64,000 nucleotides of DNA from a bacterium. GTDB taxonomy: Bacteria > Bacillota > Clostridia > Lachnospirales > Lachnospiraceae. A model generated the notes under the pieces. It had not been told where the DNA came from. It did not search any database and saw nothing but the letters and a program-made list of their open reading frames with translations. Positions 17,729-27,330 of this stretch are shown piece after piece. The first letter of the stretch is position 1. Each line of letters begins with the position of its first letter. The position numbers and the translations under genes were made by a program. Location: assembly GCA_023664305.1 (NCBI GenBank), contig JAMPFT010000006.1, positions 62,001-126,000 on the forward strand, written 5' to 3'.

Positions 17729-18753
17729 AAAAGCTGCTGAACACTTTGTATGTGACAACTCCCGACGTCTATTTGGGACTGGATGGTGAGAACATTGTAA
17801 TAAAAAAGGACTCAGATATGCTGATGCGCCTTCCGCTGCACAATTTGGAAGCGATTGTGACGTTTAACTATACGGGAGCCAGTCCGGCGTTGATTCGTAA
17901 ATGCGCGGAAATGCAGATCACAGTCAGTTTGTTTCAGGGAGATCGTTTTTGCGGAAGATATGTGGGACGGGAAAACGGCAATGTAATCCTTCGGAAAACG
18001 CAGTATCGCTATTCAGACAGTAATGATGAAAGTCTGAAAATCGCGCGGAACATGATCATGGGTAAGGTTCATAATGCGAAATATGTGATAGACAGGGCAG
18101 TACGCGATCATGCGTTGCAGGTAGATGTACCCAAATTGGAAAATGCATCGTCATTGCTGAAAAAAGCGCTGGGATGTATCAAGGAGGCACAGGATCTGGA
18201 GAGCTTGAGAGGATTTGAGGGCGAAGCAGCGGCAGTTTATTTCCGGGTCTTTGACGAACTGATACTGCATGAAAAAGAGAAGTTTCAGTTTAACGGAAGA
18301 AATAAGCGGCCGCCACTGGATCGCGTAAATGCATTGCTGTCCTTTGTGTATTCCCTTTTAGCGAATGAGTGTGCGGGCGCCGCTTACTCTGTGGGACTGG
18401 ATCCGTATGTCGGCTTTTTACATCGGGACAGACCGGGAAGGGAGTCTCTGGCATTGGATCTCATGGAAGAATTGCGCTGTCCTGTGGCAGATAGATTTGT
18501 ATTGAATCTGATCAACAGACATGAGGTTTCGCCGGAGGACTTTCGAATAACAGAGAGCCATGCGGTGATTATGAATGATGCCGCCAGAAAAAAGGTTATC
18601 CAAAAGTGGCAGGAAGCGAAGCAGGATATGATATTACATCCGTTTCTGCAAGAGAAGGTTCCGACGGGACTGATTCCTTATGCACAGGCCATGCTGTTGG
18701 CGAGATATCTGCGCGGCGACCTGGATGCCTATCCGCCTTATTTTAAGAGGTAA
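17725..18753 (+). CDS. cas1c: Cas1 integrase
   Basis: A 342-residue spacer integrase. The C-terminal catalytic domain includes FEGEAAAVYF (metal-binding Glu), GFLHRDRPGR (His) and LALDLMEELR (Asp/Glu), in the order expected. The N-terminal beta domain begins MKKLLNTLYVTTPD. It pairs with Cas2 directly downstream. All expected active-site residues are present, so the adaptation module appears functional. Confidence 0.96.
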   Translation: MKKLLNTLYVTTPDVYLGLDGENIVIKKDSDMLMRLPLHNLEAIVTFNYTGASPALIRKCAEMQITVSLFQGDRFCGRYVGRENGNVILRKTQYRYSDSNDESLKIARNMIMGKVHNAKYVIDRAVRDHALQVDVPKLENASSLLKKALGCIKEAQDLESLRGFEGEAAAVYFRVFDELILHEKEKFQFNGRNKRPPLDRVNALLSFVYSLLANECAGAAYSVGLDPYVGFLHRDRPGRESLALDLMEELRCPVADRFVLNLINRHEVSPEDFRITESHAVIMNDAARKKVIQKWQEAKQDMILHPFLQEKVPTGLIPYAQAMLLARYLRGDLDAYPPYFKR

Positions 18754-18756
18754 AAT

Positions 18757-19047
18757 ATGCTTGTACTGATTACATACGATGTAGACACAAAAAATGCGCA
18801 GGGGGTCAGGCGTCTGACGAAGGTTGCCAAAGTATGCACCAATTACGGACAGCGTGTGCAAAATTCTGTCTTTGAATGTGTTGTGGATAACACACAGTTC
18901 GCCATGATTAAGAAGCAACTGGAGGATATTATTGATTGCGAAAAAGATAGCATCAGATATTATATCCTGGGGGAGCAATATAAAAAAAGAGTGGAGCACA
19001 TAGGTGTGGAAAGAGGAACCGACGTGTCAGGATTGCTTATCTGTTAG
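18757..19047 (+). CDS. cas2: Cas2
   Basis: A 96-residue protein with the ferredoxin-like fold start MLVLITYDVDT and QNSVFECVVD, typical of Cas2. It bridges two Cas1 dimers during spacer integration. It is the last gene of the cas operon and lies directly before the array leader. Confidence 0.96.
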   Translation: MLVLITYDVDTKNAQGVRRLTKVAKVCTNYGQRVQNSVFECVVDNTQFAMIKKQLEDIIDCEKDSIRYYILGEQYKKRVEHIGVERGTDVSGLLIC

Positions 19048-19238
19048 ACAACATATCAACAGATATATATGCGAAACCGAAGCGCCCAGAAATTCCCGGT
19101 GATGTTCGCGCAATAAAAAGCCCGAATGTGGAGGAAATTAAATATGAGATATTTTGACGGAGTACTTTAATATGCAAATTTATGGTGAACTTTTAAGTGT
19201 TTTAGGCAAAATGTAAAGATATATTGTGCATTTTTGCT
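19048..19238 (+). promoter_or_regulatory. CRISPR leader
   Basis: This is the 191-base A+T-rich region between cas2 and the first repeat. It is expected to contain the array promoter and Cas1-Cas2 integration signals. A TTGACG hexamer is visible near 19155, but I do not see a matching -10 at a good distance. Confidence 0.7.
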
Positions 19239-22200
19239 GTCGCCCCCTGTACGGGGGCGTGGATTGAAATTGGAGGGTTTTAGCTCTCTTGGTCGCCAAA
19301 TCCTGTCGCCCCCTGTACGGGGGCGTGGATTGAAATTGTCAAGTTGTCGCCATTCGGTTCAGTCACTGAACGTCGCCCCCTGTACGGGGGCGTGGATTGA
19401 AATGGTATTCGCTGGCGTCCGTCGCGACGATTTCCGCGTCGCCCCCTGTACGGGGGCGTGGATTGAAATCGTCTTAACCAGAGCTTTTCCCTGTCCGCTG
19501 AAGGTCGCCCCCTGTACGGGGGCGTGGATTGAAATTGTAGGAACTAAGCGTCACGCAGGGACGCTTTTTGTCGCCCCCTGTACGGGGGCGTGGATTGAAA
19601 TTTTTTACCGGGGCGCTCTTTGTATTTATCCTCAGTCGCCCCCTGTACGGGGGCGTGGATTGAAATCCCCGATTTTTTCATGTGTTTCAAAAACGATTCG
19701 TCGCCCCCTGTACGGGGGCGTGGATTGAAATTACGACGGCCGCCCCTCTTTTAGGCGGACACGGAGTCGCCCCCTGTACGGGGGCGTGGATTGAAATACT
19801 ATTATTTGCAAAAAAAATCCTGTCGCGACTGTCGCCCCCTGTACGGGGGCGTGGATTGAAATAATCAAGCGGCTCTCAGGGCGGCGTGCGAATCCGTCGC
19901 CCCCTGTACGGGGGCGTGGATTGAAATGTTTTGTATGTTGAACATTTAGTCCAAAAAAATATCGTCGCCCCCTGTACGGGGGCGTGGATTGAAATGTTTC
20001 GGGTCGGACACTTTTATCCGGCATTGGAAGTCGCCCCCTGTACGGGGGCGTGGATTGAAATATCCATATACTAATTATAGCAAGCCTCGAATCGTTGTCG
20101 CCCCCTGTACGGGGGCGTGGATTGAAATTCTATCTCTGTGTAACAGTTTGTAACCGCTTGTAACGTCGCCCCCTGTACGGGGGCGTGGATTGAAATTCAA
20201 AAGACATAGCAAGCTCATTGATTTTTCCGCGTCGCCCCCTGTACGGGGGCGTGGATTGAAATCACTATATTTCATTCCTGCCTCCGTATATCTTCGTCGC
20301 CCCCTGTACGGGGGCGTGGATTGAAATAATAACAGAATCAGAAAAAAACAACTTTTCCGGCGTCGCCCCCTGTACGGGGGCGTGGATTGAAATATCAATT
20401 AAAACGACGGAATGAGGCTCAGGAACAAAGTCGCCCCCTGTACGGGGGCGTGGATTGAAATAATATTAGAAGCATTAGAAGAAAAAGTAATAGGAGTCGC
20501 CCCCTGTACGGGGGCGTGGATTGAAATCTTTCTGTCGTGCGTCGCATTAAGCGGTCTATCGTGTCGCCCCCTGTACGGGGGCGTGGATTGAAATCTCCTT
20601 GTACGTTTTTAGTTTTTATGTTATATTGGTCGCCCCCTGTACGGGGGCGTGGATTGAAATTCGGTTTTGGCTTCGGCGGATACGGCTTTTGCCGTCGCCC
20701 CCTGTACGGGGGCGTGGATTGAAATTGTGACTGGAATATCCCTATCCACTGGGGCGCCACGTCGCCCCCTGTACGGGGGCGTGGATTGAAATCTCCATTC
20801 TCGGTAGATATATCAGGAGCAGGAAAGTCGCCCCCTGTACGGGGGCGTGGATTGAAATGCCTATGCTGCACTCCTGCCCGATTCCCTCCGCACCGTCGCC
20901 CCCTGTACGGGGGCGTGGATTGAAATATATCCACTACTATCTTGCGCCTTTGCAACCACTGTCGCCCCCTGTACGGGGGCGTGGATTGAAATTCTTTTGT
21001 TGTAGGTATAAGGGACAAGCTGAACAGTCGCCCCCTGTACGGGGGCGTGGATTGAAATCAGATAAGGCGGTCGGCGGTGGCGGTCATTTCTCCGTCGCCC
21101 CCTGTACGGGGGCGTGGATTGAAATTCCTATGGAGGTCAAACACGGTTATGATACCACAGTCGCCCCCTGTACGGGGGCGTGGATTGAAATCGATCAAAA
21201 GAAAAAGGCCCCCATGGAACAACAGTCGCCCCCTGTACGGGGGCGTGGATTGAAATTTGCCAAATACCATGACCAGTTTATAAGTATTGAGTCGCCCCCT
21301 GTACGGGGGCGTGGATTGAAATCGATCAAAAGAAAAAGGCCCCCATGGAACAACAGTCGCCCCCTGTACGGGGGCGTGGATTGAAATTGTTTTAAGAACT
21401 TAAAAGCACTTCCTGACCATCGTCGCCCCCTGTACGGGGGCGTGGATTGAAATCAGTTTTCAAAATTATAAATCACGTTACCGCGCTGTCGCCCCCTGTA
21501 CGGGGGCGTGGATTGAAATTTGCTATATTCAGTTGTCAAAGTGCAGGGGATCCAGTCGCCCCCTGTACGGGGGCGTGGATTGAAATACACAAAAAGAAGT
21601 AGGCCAGGAATTAAAAATCGTCGCCCCCTGTACGGGGGCGTGGATTGAAATCGAAGGCATGTCCGGCAGGTTAAGCCAACTAAACGTCGCCCCCTGTACG
21701 GGGGCGTGGATTGAAATTCAAATTCAATATCATAGGCGATCTTATCAACTGGTCGCCCCCTGTACGGGGGCGTGGATTGAAATGTCCAAAAACAGGATAA
21801 TACCGCGATACCCGTTATCCGTCGCCCCCTGTACGGGGGCGTGGATTGAAATTTTCTATTTTATATTACATTTACCGAGATAATTTCGTCGCCCCCTGTA
21901 CGGGGGCGTGGATTGAAATGTGAGTTAAATGTGGGATTGAAATTTGTTCTCAATGCTTTTTCCATCTCTTTTTCCTCGTCGCCCCCTGTACGGGGGCGTG
22001 GATTGAAATGCAAAACCTCTTTACGGCCGATTAAGATATCCGTCCGTCGCCCCCTGTACGGGGGCGTGGATTGAAATCTCGATTGTTGCGCGGCCGTCGT
22101 CGAGATACGGACAGTCGCCCCCTGTACGGGGGCGTGGATTGAAATTTTAAACTTTTTATTGTGGTAGGTATAGCCGCGGCGTCGCCCCCTGTACGGGGGC

Positions 22201-23674
22201 GTGGATTGAAATTTGCAAAATGTTGTAAAAATGTCTCTGTACTCTTCGTCGCCCCCTGTACGGGGGCGTGGATTGAAATACATTATGTCAAGAATGTGAG
22301 ATAATATCATTACGGTCGCCCCCTGTACGGGGGCGTGGATTGAAATAAAAGCTAATGCACTATGCACATAGTTTTATCTCGTCGCCCCCTGTACGGGGGC
22401 GTGGATTGAAATTTGAGTGAGATAGACGCATGCGAGGCAGTCAGCGGTCGCCCCCTGTACGGGGGCGTGGATTGAAATAAGCCCCCAACAAAAAGGAAAG
22501 AGAGGAAAAAGAGTCGCCCCCTGTACGGGGGCGTGGATTGAAATAATCAGCGTATCAAGCGAGCAATGCCCTTTAATTGTCGCCCCCTGTACGGGGGCGT
22601 GGATTGAAATCTCTTTGTTGCCGAAAATCCAACGCCGGATAACTGTCGCCCCCTGTACGGGGGCGTGGATTGAAATACCATTGACATTAAGGCAGTTGCC
22701 ACGCTTGCCGGGTCGCCCCCTGTACGGGGGCGTGGATTGAAATCATGCTTGCGAACACATCATCTGCGCCGGATATGCGTCGCCCCCTGTACGGGGGCGT
22801 GGATTGAAATTTGTTTAATAAGTGCGTCTATCATTCCGGCAATAGTCGCCCCCTGTACGGGGGCGTGGATTGAAATTCTTCGATACTGCCCTCTTTGACG
22901 ATTGCTGTCACGTCGCCCCCTGTACGGGGGCGTGGATTGAAATTGGATAAAATCGGTCAGATTATGGCGGCGATATTCGTCGCCCCCTGTACGGGGGCGT
23001 GGATTGAAATTTCTTAGGCGTGGCGGTATAGGGCAGTAGGAGGTTGTCGCCCCCTGTACGGGGGCGTGGATTGAAATTTGCCTTGCCGTCTCAAATTTTG
23101 TCCTTTGACTTGGTCGCCCCCTGTACGGGGGCGTGGATTGAAATACAAAGATGGCGCTTATCATTTTCATGGTATTTTTGTCGCCCCCTGTACGGGGGCG
23201 TGGATTGAAATTCCTGAAATTTCTTCAAAACTTGATGATTCGAAGTCGCCCCCTGTACGGGGGCGTGGATTGAAATGATCAAGTCATAGAAGCACTTTAC
23301 TTCCGGCAAGGTCGCCCCCTGTACGGGGGCGTGGATTGAAATGCGAGTTAAACGCCGATAAGTTTGACGGAGAGTTGTCGCCCCCTGTACGGGGGCGTGG
23401 ATTGAAATATGAGGTCACCTACTTCCTGATTACCTCGATCTGGTCGCCCCCTGTACGGGGGCGTGGATTGAAATGGCTTATGCACTATGCCAAATACGCA
23501 TGAGCATAGGTCGCCCCCTGTACGGGGGCGTGGCTTGAAATGCCGTACCGGAAGCTGTAACCGTCGAGCCATATTCGTCGCCCCCTGTACGGGGGCGTGG
23601 ATTGAAATAAGCCCCCCCAACAAAAAAGGAAAGAGAGGAAAGGTCGCCCCCTGTACGGGGGCGTGGATTGAAAT
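19239..23674 (+). CRISPR. Type I-C CRISPR array, 67 full repeats
   Basis: The 32-base repeat begins GTCGCCCCCTGTACGGGGGC and ends GTGGATTGAAAT, the type I-C form. CGCCCCC and GGGGGCG form a 7-bp stem around TGTAC, the Cas5 cleavage hairpin, and the 3' end gives the 5' handle of the crRNA. I count 67 full repeats, the first at 19239-19270 and the last at 23643-23674. Spacers are mostly 33-36 bases. The crRNA orientation matches the cas genes. Nearly all repeats are identical; the third from the distal end (23510-23541) carries one A to C change. One interval (21920-21977) is 58 bases and hides a repeat remnant. The spacer at 21192-21224 recurs at 21323-21355. Confidence 0.98.
21931..21943 (+). 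repeat. Truncated CRISPR repeat remnant inside the array
   Basis: GTGGGATTGAAAT matches the 3' end of the repeat (GTGGATTGAAAT) except for one extra G. It is followed by exactly 34 bases before the next full repeat, a normal spacer length, and preceded by only 11 bases after the previous repeat. The hairpin half is missing. Confidence 0.75.
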
Positions 23675-23914
23675 CAACATTACCCGGCCGTATAGAAAGC
23701 AGGCCACATCCATTTTGGCAAGAAACAGGATTCATAAAGAAAAACAGGAAAAGTGCCAACGAGTACTTGACACAAAGTGTCGAGAAATATAGCTGTTGGA
23801 TGTATTAGTAATGTGTGGGGAAAAGCCAACTATTCGTTAAAGTTGTCTTTTGCGCATAGTTGACTCTATCTCTCCAACCGCTTCTTTAAGCTTCACGCGC
23901 AGAAAGCAGAAAGA
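23675..23914. other. Region distal to the CRISPR array
   Basis: 240 bases between the last repeat and the converging AAA-ATPase gene. No repeat remnants or coding frame were seen; a 7-bp dyad (CAACTAT...ATAGTTG) near 23828-23863 is the only structure noted. Confidence 0.4.
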
Positions 23915-25261
23915 TCACTTAGAAGAACTTACTCTTTCCAATGCCAGTCCGATCAAACGGTCTGTATGATCAACCATGAACAACGGTATATTCAGCACAT
24001 CATCATCCAACTTCAAATTGTTCAGAGAAAACCGAACACGGAGTTTGACCTGATCCGGAAACAATTCTTTAAATTTTTTAAGGCTCTTGCCTGCAATGTT
24101 TGCATCAGATTTGACTTCCACAGGAAAAATATCATTCTCCCGCTGGATCAGAAAATCTATCTCATAAGGAGGATTGCTCCGGCTCCAATATCTGGGAACG
24201 ACTTCAAACTGCGTGATCAAAGACTGAAGAATAAAATTCTCAGTCAGTGCGCCTTTAAATTCAGTGAACAGGCGGTTGCCCTCTCCAAAAGCTGTAGGTG
24301 CCAGCTGTGCCAGACGACGGAGCAGCCCAACGTCCACCAGATAAATTTTGAAAGCCGACAAGTCGTCGTAAGCTGCTATCGGCAGACCGGGTGCGGAGCT
24401 TCGATAAATCTTATGCACTAATCTGGCATTGACCAGCCAATGTAATGCATCTTCATATTCACGCGCTCGCGCTCCCTCTTTGACTGCCTTGTAGATAAAC
24501 TTTTTGTTTTCTCTTGCCAATTGGGACGGAACGGATTTCCAAATCATGGAGATTTTGGGAAATTCGCCGGAAGCGGGATGTTTTGCAAAATCACGTTCGT
24601 AGGCGTCAAGAATTTCAAAGAGAACCTCCTGCATGGCGGAAACATCTCTTGCTTCCGTCCACATCAGAACGGATTCCGGCATCCCTCCGGTGACATAATA
24701 CATTTTCAGTTTTTCGCAAAGGGGATTAAAAAACGCAGCGGGAATCTGTTCCAGACTGTTTACGTTTTCCAGATATCCGGCAAGATTCCCGTCGCCGTTG
24801 GCAAGCAAAAATTCAGTGAAGGTCATCGGATTAATCTGCATAAAATTGACTTTGCCAACCGGAAAAGAGGACGGCTTAGCCAAGGCAATTCCCAGCAGGG
24901 AACCGGCACAGGCAATGTGATACTGCGGAGCATTCTCACAAAAATATTTCATGGAGTTGATAACCTTAGGACAGTCCTGTATTTCGTCAAAAATGATAAG
25001 AGTCTTTTCCGGTAGAATCTTCTGCCCGCTGGCAAGCATCAAATTTTGCAGGATACGGTTTACATCTTTGGTTGTCTCAAAAAATTGCCGATATTCCTCA
25101 TTTTCGTCAAAGTTAAAATAGGCTGTGTTTTCATAGCAGCGCTTTCCAAATTCTTTTAAAACCCATGTCTTACCCACCTGACGCACACCTTTTAAAATGA
25201 GCGGCTTGCGATAGGGAGATTTTTTCCAATCCAGCAGTTTTGACAGAATGAACCGTTCCAT
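23915..25261 (-). CDS. AAA ATPase with DUF4143 domain
   Basis: A 448-residue protein of the common bacterial ATPase family with a P-loop AAA domain (GVRQVGKTWVLKEFG near residue 26; IIFDEIQDCP Walker B near 90) and a C-terminal DUF4143 domain that resembles a nuclease fold (EIDFLIQRENDIFPVEVKSD). Its cellular role is unknown. Members are often isolated accessory genes and vary between strains. The start follows AGAGGTGG; upstream ATGs lack a site. It converges on the CRISPR array but shares no signal with it. Confidence 0.85.
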   Translation of the reverse strand: MERFILSKLLDWKKSPYRKPLILKGVRQVGKTWVLKEFGKRCYENTAYFNFDENEEYRQFFETTKDVNRILQNLMLASGQKILPEKTLIIFDEIQDCPKVINSMKYFCENAPQYHIACAGSLLGIALAKPSSFPVGKVNFMQINPMTFTEFLLANGDGNLAGYLENVNSLEQIPAAFFNPLCEKLKMYYVTGGMPESVLMWTEARDVSAMQEVLFEILDAYERDFAKHPASGEFPKISMIWKSVPSQLARENKKFIYKAVKEGARAREYEDALHWLVNARLVHKIYRSSAPGLPIAAYDDLSAFKIYLVDVGLLRRLAQLAPTAFGEGNRLFTEFKGALTENFILQSLITQFEVVPRYWSRSNPPYEIDFLIQRENDIFPVEVKSDANIAGKSLKKFKELFPDQVKLRVRFSLNNLKLDDDVLNIPLFMVDHTDRLIGLALERVSSSK

Positions 25262-25421
25262 AGAACCACCTCTTTTATTTCCTCGCAAACAGATCCAATA
25301 CTGTGAGTTTGTATGCAGATCACACATAATCACATTTTTATTTACTATTATGTGTTTATAGTCACACTTTTATTATATTATAACCCTGTAAAAATGCAAC
25401 TCTTTTGTGCATCGCTTTCGC

Positions 25422-25889
25422 TCACAGACAATACAAAGAATACGGTGCATCCTTTCTATTCCCCTCGTACTCTTTAAACTGTAATCCGTTCTTTCCGGAA
25501 ATTGCGCTTGAAATTAATTTTTTGGTGAGTTCCGGAACATCGTCTCTTGCTAAAGCTTCCTCGATATCCAGCCATACCACCTCGCTGTTTTCGTTATTGT
25601 CACTTGCAGCCGCACCTGAAACATATTCTGCCCTAAATGCAATGTACCAATCATGCATATTAAAGCGAATACCGATTATGTCTGTCGCCTCAACTTCAAC
25701 GTGAGTTTCTTCCATAAACTCACGTTTTAACGCTTCTTGTGGCGTTTCGCCAATATTAACGTAACCTCCAGGTATAATAAGCATGTCCTTTCCGCTTCCG
25801 TAGGTATGCCTTGCGAGCAGTACTTTGCCGTCCTGAATGACGACGCCGGTTACGCTCTGCCCCCAATTTGCATTCTCATGATTGACCAT
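25422..25889 (-). CDS. NUDIX hydrolase
   Basis: A 155-residue protein with the NUDIX box starting GGYVNIGETPQEALKREF and completed by MEET, which binds Mg and positions a nucleoside-diphosphate-linked substrate. The substrate cannot be read from sequence. It lies 160 bases upstream of the AAA ATPase on the same strand. Confidence 0.88.
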   Translation of the reverse strand: MVNHENANWGQSVTGVVIQDGKVLLARHTYGSGKDMLIIPGGYVNIGETPQEALKREFMEETHVEVEATDIIGIRFNMHDWYIAFRAEYVSGAAASDNNENSEVVWLDIEEALARDDVPELTKKLISSAISGKNGLQFKEYEGNRKDAPYSLYCL

Positions 25890-25927
25890 ACCCTCTCAAC
25901 CTCTTTCCTCACGATTCATCATATCTT

Positions 25928-26644
25928 TCAACCTCTTTCCCGCAACAGCCCTTCCAAAACCAACTCAACAGACCGGTTCAAAAATGTACGGTATTCTTCC
26001 TTTGACATGCCGATATAGGGATAGCTTCCCGGCTCCTTCCCCGGCAGATATCCCATGACATTTACCTTTCGTACAATGGCTCCTGCAGGCAGATAATCGA
26101 TATAATCCGGAAAGGCTTGCAACCCGACAATTTCCGTCAGATAACCGGAGTCGGGGTGTTCTTCGAGGTATTCCGCTTCCATGGAATAGATATCCTTTGA
26201 CCTGTCTTCCGCCTTGATCAGAAGCTTTACAGAGTCCCAGTTTTCCGGCATTCCTTTCGCTCTTTCGCATAATTCTGCGTGATTTCTGATGCGGTTCCAG
26301 GCCGCTTCAACCCGTTTGGGATCGCGGATATATCTTTGAAATTCCGCGTCTGTGATCAGGTGGGAATAATATCCTAAGAGGAAGGCTTTTTCCCAGTCAG
26401 AATGAATTTCCTGTTTCCTTTTTTCGATGTATTCCCCGTAAAAGCGTTCGCAGTCAGAGGCCTTTTTTCTTCCGGCTCCCATCCAGTGCGTCACTTCCCG
26501 GGGCGGCGTAAACTGCGTCCAGTCTTCGTTTTCGACGTTGCAGTCCGGCGCAATATTGCCCACGCAAAATTCATGTCTGCACAGTCCGGGCATTTTCTGA
26601 AGCACCTGATCTGCAATGATTAAATGAGTTACCCAGGATGCCAT
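25928..26644 (-). CDS. Zinc-dependent phospholipase C-like protein
   Basis: A 238-residue protein beginning MASWVTHLIIADQVL with later motifs GNIAPDCN, THWMG and GYYSHLITD. The spaced His and Asp residues fit the zinc-dependent phospholipase C fold (PF00882 type), which in Clostridia also includes many intracellular proteins of unknown activity. There is no signal peptide, so a secreted toxin role is unlikely. GAGAGGGAAGAG precedes the start. It sits between two NUDIX genes on the same strand. Confidence 0.65.
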   Translation of the reverse strand: MASWVTHLIIADQVLQKMPGLCRHEFCVGNIAPDCNVENEDWTQFTPPREVTHWMGAGRKKASDCERFYGEYIEKRKQEIHSDWEKAFLLGYYSHLITDAEFQRYIRDPKRVEAAWNRIRNHAELCERAKGMPENWDSVKLLIKAEDRSKDIYSMEAEYLEEHPDSGYLTEIVGLQAFPDYIDYLPAGAIVRKVNVMGYLPGKEPGSYPYIGMSKEEYRTFLNRSVELVLEGLLRERG

Positions 26645-26685
26645 AAAAACTCTTCCCTCTCTTTTCTGTTCTCCTGTACACGGCT

Positions 26686-27300
26686 TTATTCCCGCGGGCA
26701 ATGTACTTTACTTTGCGGCAAAATTATTGATTCTTCCCCAAATCCGTATTCTGCAAAAAAGTATGCGGCCAGCTGTGCTCTGGAGCTGAATGGTTCTGTT
26801 TCCAAAAGCTTTTTGACTTCTTCCCGGGAATAAAAGGCCGCCTCAATCTGTTCGTTTTCGGAGGAATGATCCTCCTGGTCTTCCCGGGTGTCGTCTATCT
26901 CCGCAAAGGCCAGATACGTCGTAATGTCGGAGATCGCCAAAGCGGCAAAGGAAGGCGGCAGTACCTTTTTGATTTCTCTGACCCTCAATCCGGTCTCCTC
27001 GTATAATTCCCGCCGGATACAGTCTTCTATGCTCTCTCCCGCTTCTATCATGCCGGCGCAGAGATTATAGACCGTGCGGTTGACGCCCATGCGAAATTCA
27101 TGGAGCAGAAGCATTTTCCCCCGGCACAGGGCGATGATGGAAACGCCGCTGGGCTTTCCGCCCACATCCTCGATTCCCTCTAATTCCCGCAGGCTGACAA
27201 TCTCATATTTTTTCTCTTTCCCGGTCTTGTTCAGGTATGTGATTTCATAATTTTTCAGATATTTCCCGTCCCTGACTTTTTCAAAGCGAAGGAATTTCAT
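26686..27300 (-). CDS. NUDIX hydrolase, ADP-ribose pyrophosphatase-like
   Basis: A 204-residue protein with AGMIEAGESIEDCIRREL and YEETG forming the NUDIX box at about residues 83-105. The N-terminal strand-rich segment (KNYEITYLNKTGKEKKYEI) and length resemble ADP-ribose pyrophosphatases, but the substrate is inferred. The chosen start follows GGGGGAG and lies 30 bases after the RNase G stop, so it is probably cotranscribed. Confidence 0.82.
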   Translation of the reverse strand: MKFLRFEKVRDGKYLKNYEITYLNKTGKEKKYEIVSLRELEGIEDVGGKPSGVSIIALCRGKMLLLHEFRMGVNRTVYNLCAGMIEAGESIEDCIRRELYEETGLRVREIKKVLPPSFAALAISDITTYLAFAEIDDTREDQEDHSSENEQIEAAFYSREEVKKLLETEPFSSRAQLAAYFFAEYGFGEESIILPQSKVHCPRE

Positions 27301-27330
27301 GCCACATTCTCCCCCTGATTCTTTGCACAC

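Noticed and set aside
22346..23509. Shared TGCACTATGC in two otherwise different spacers
   Set aside because: Ten bases of identity without further similarity is weak evidence for a common source.
19234..23792. Many open frames on both strands across the array with repeated motifs such as SPPVRGRGLK or FNPRPRTGGD
   Set aside because: They are translations of the CRISPR repeat; no ribosome sites and the motif period equals the repeat unit.
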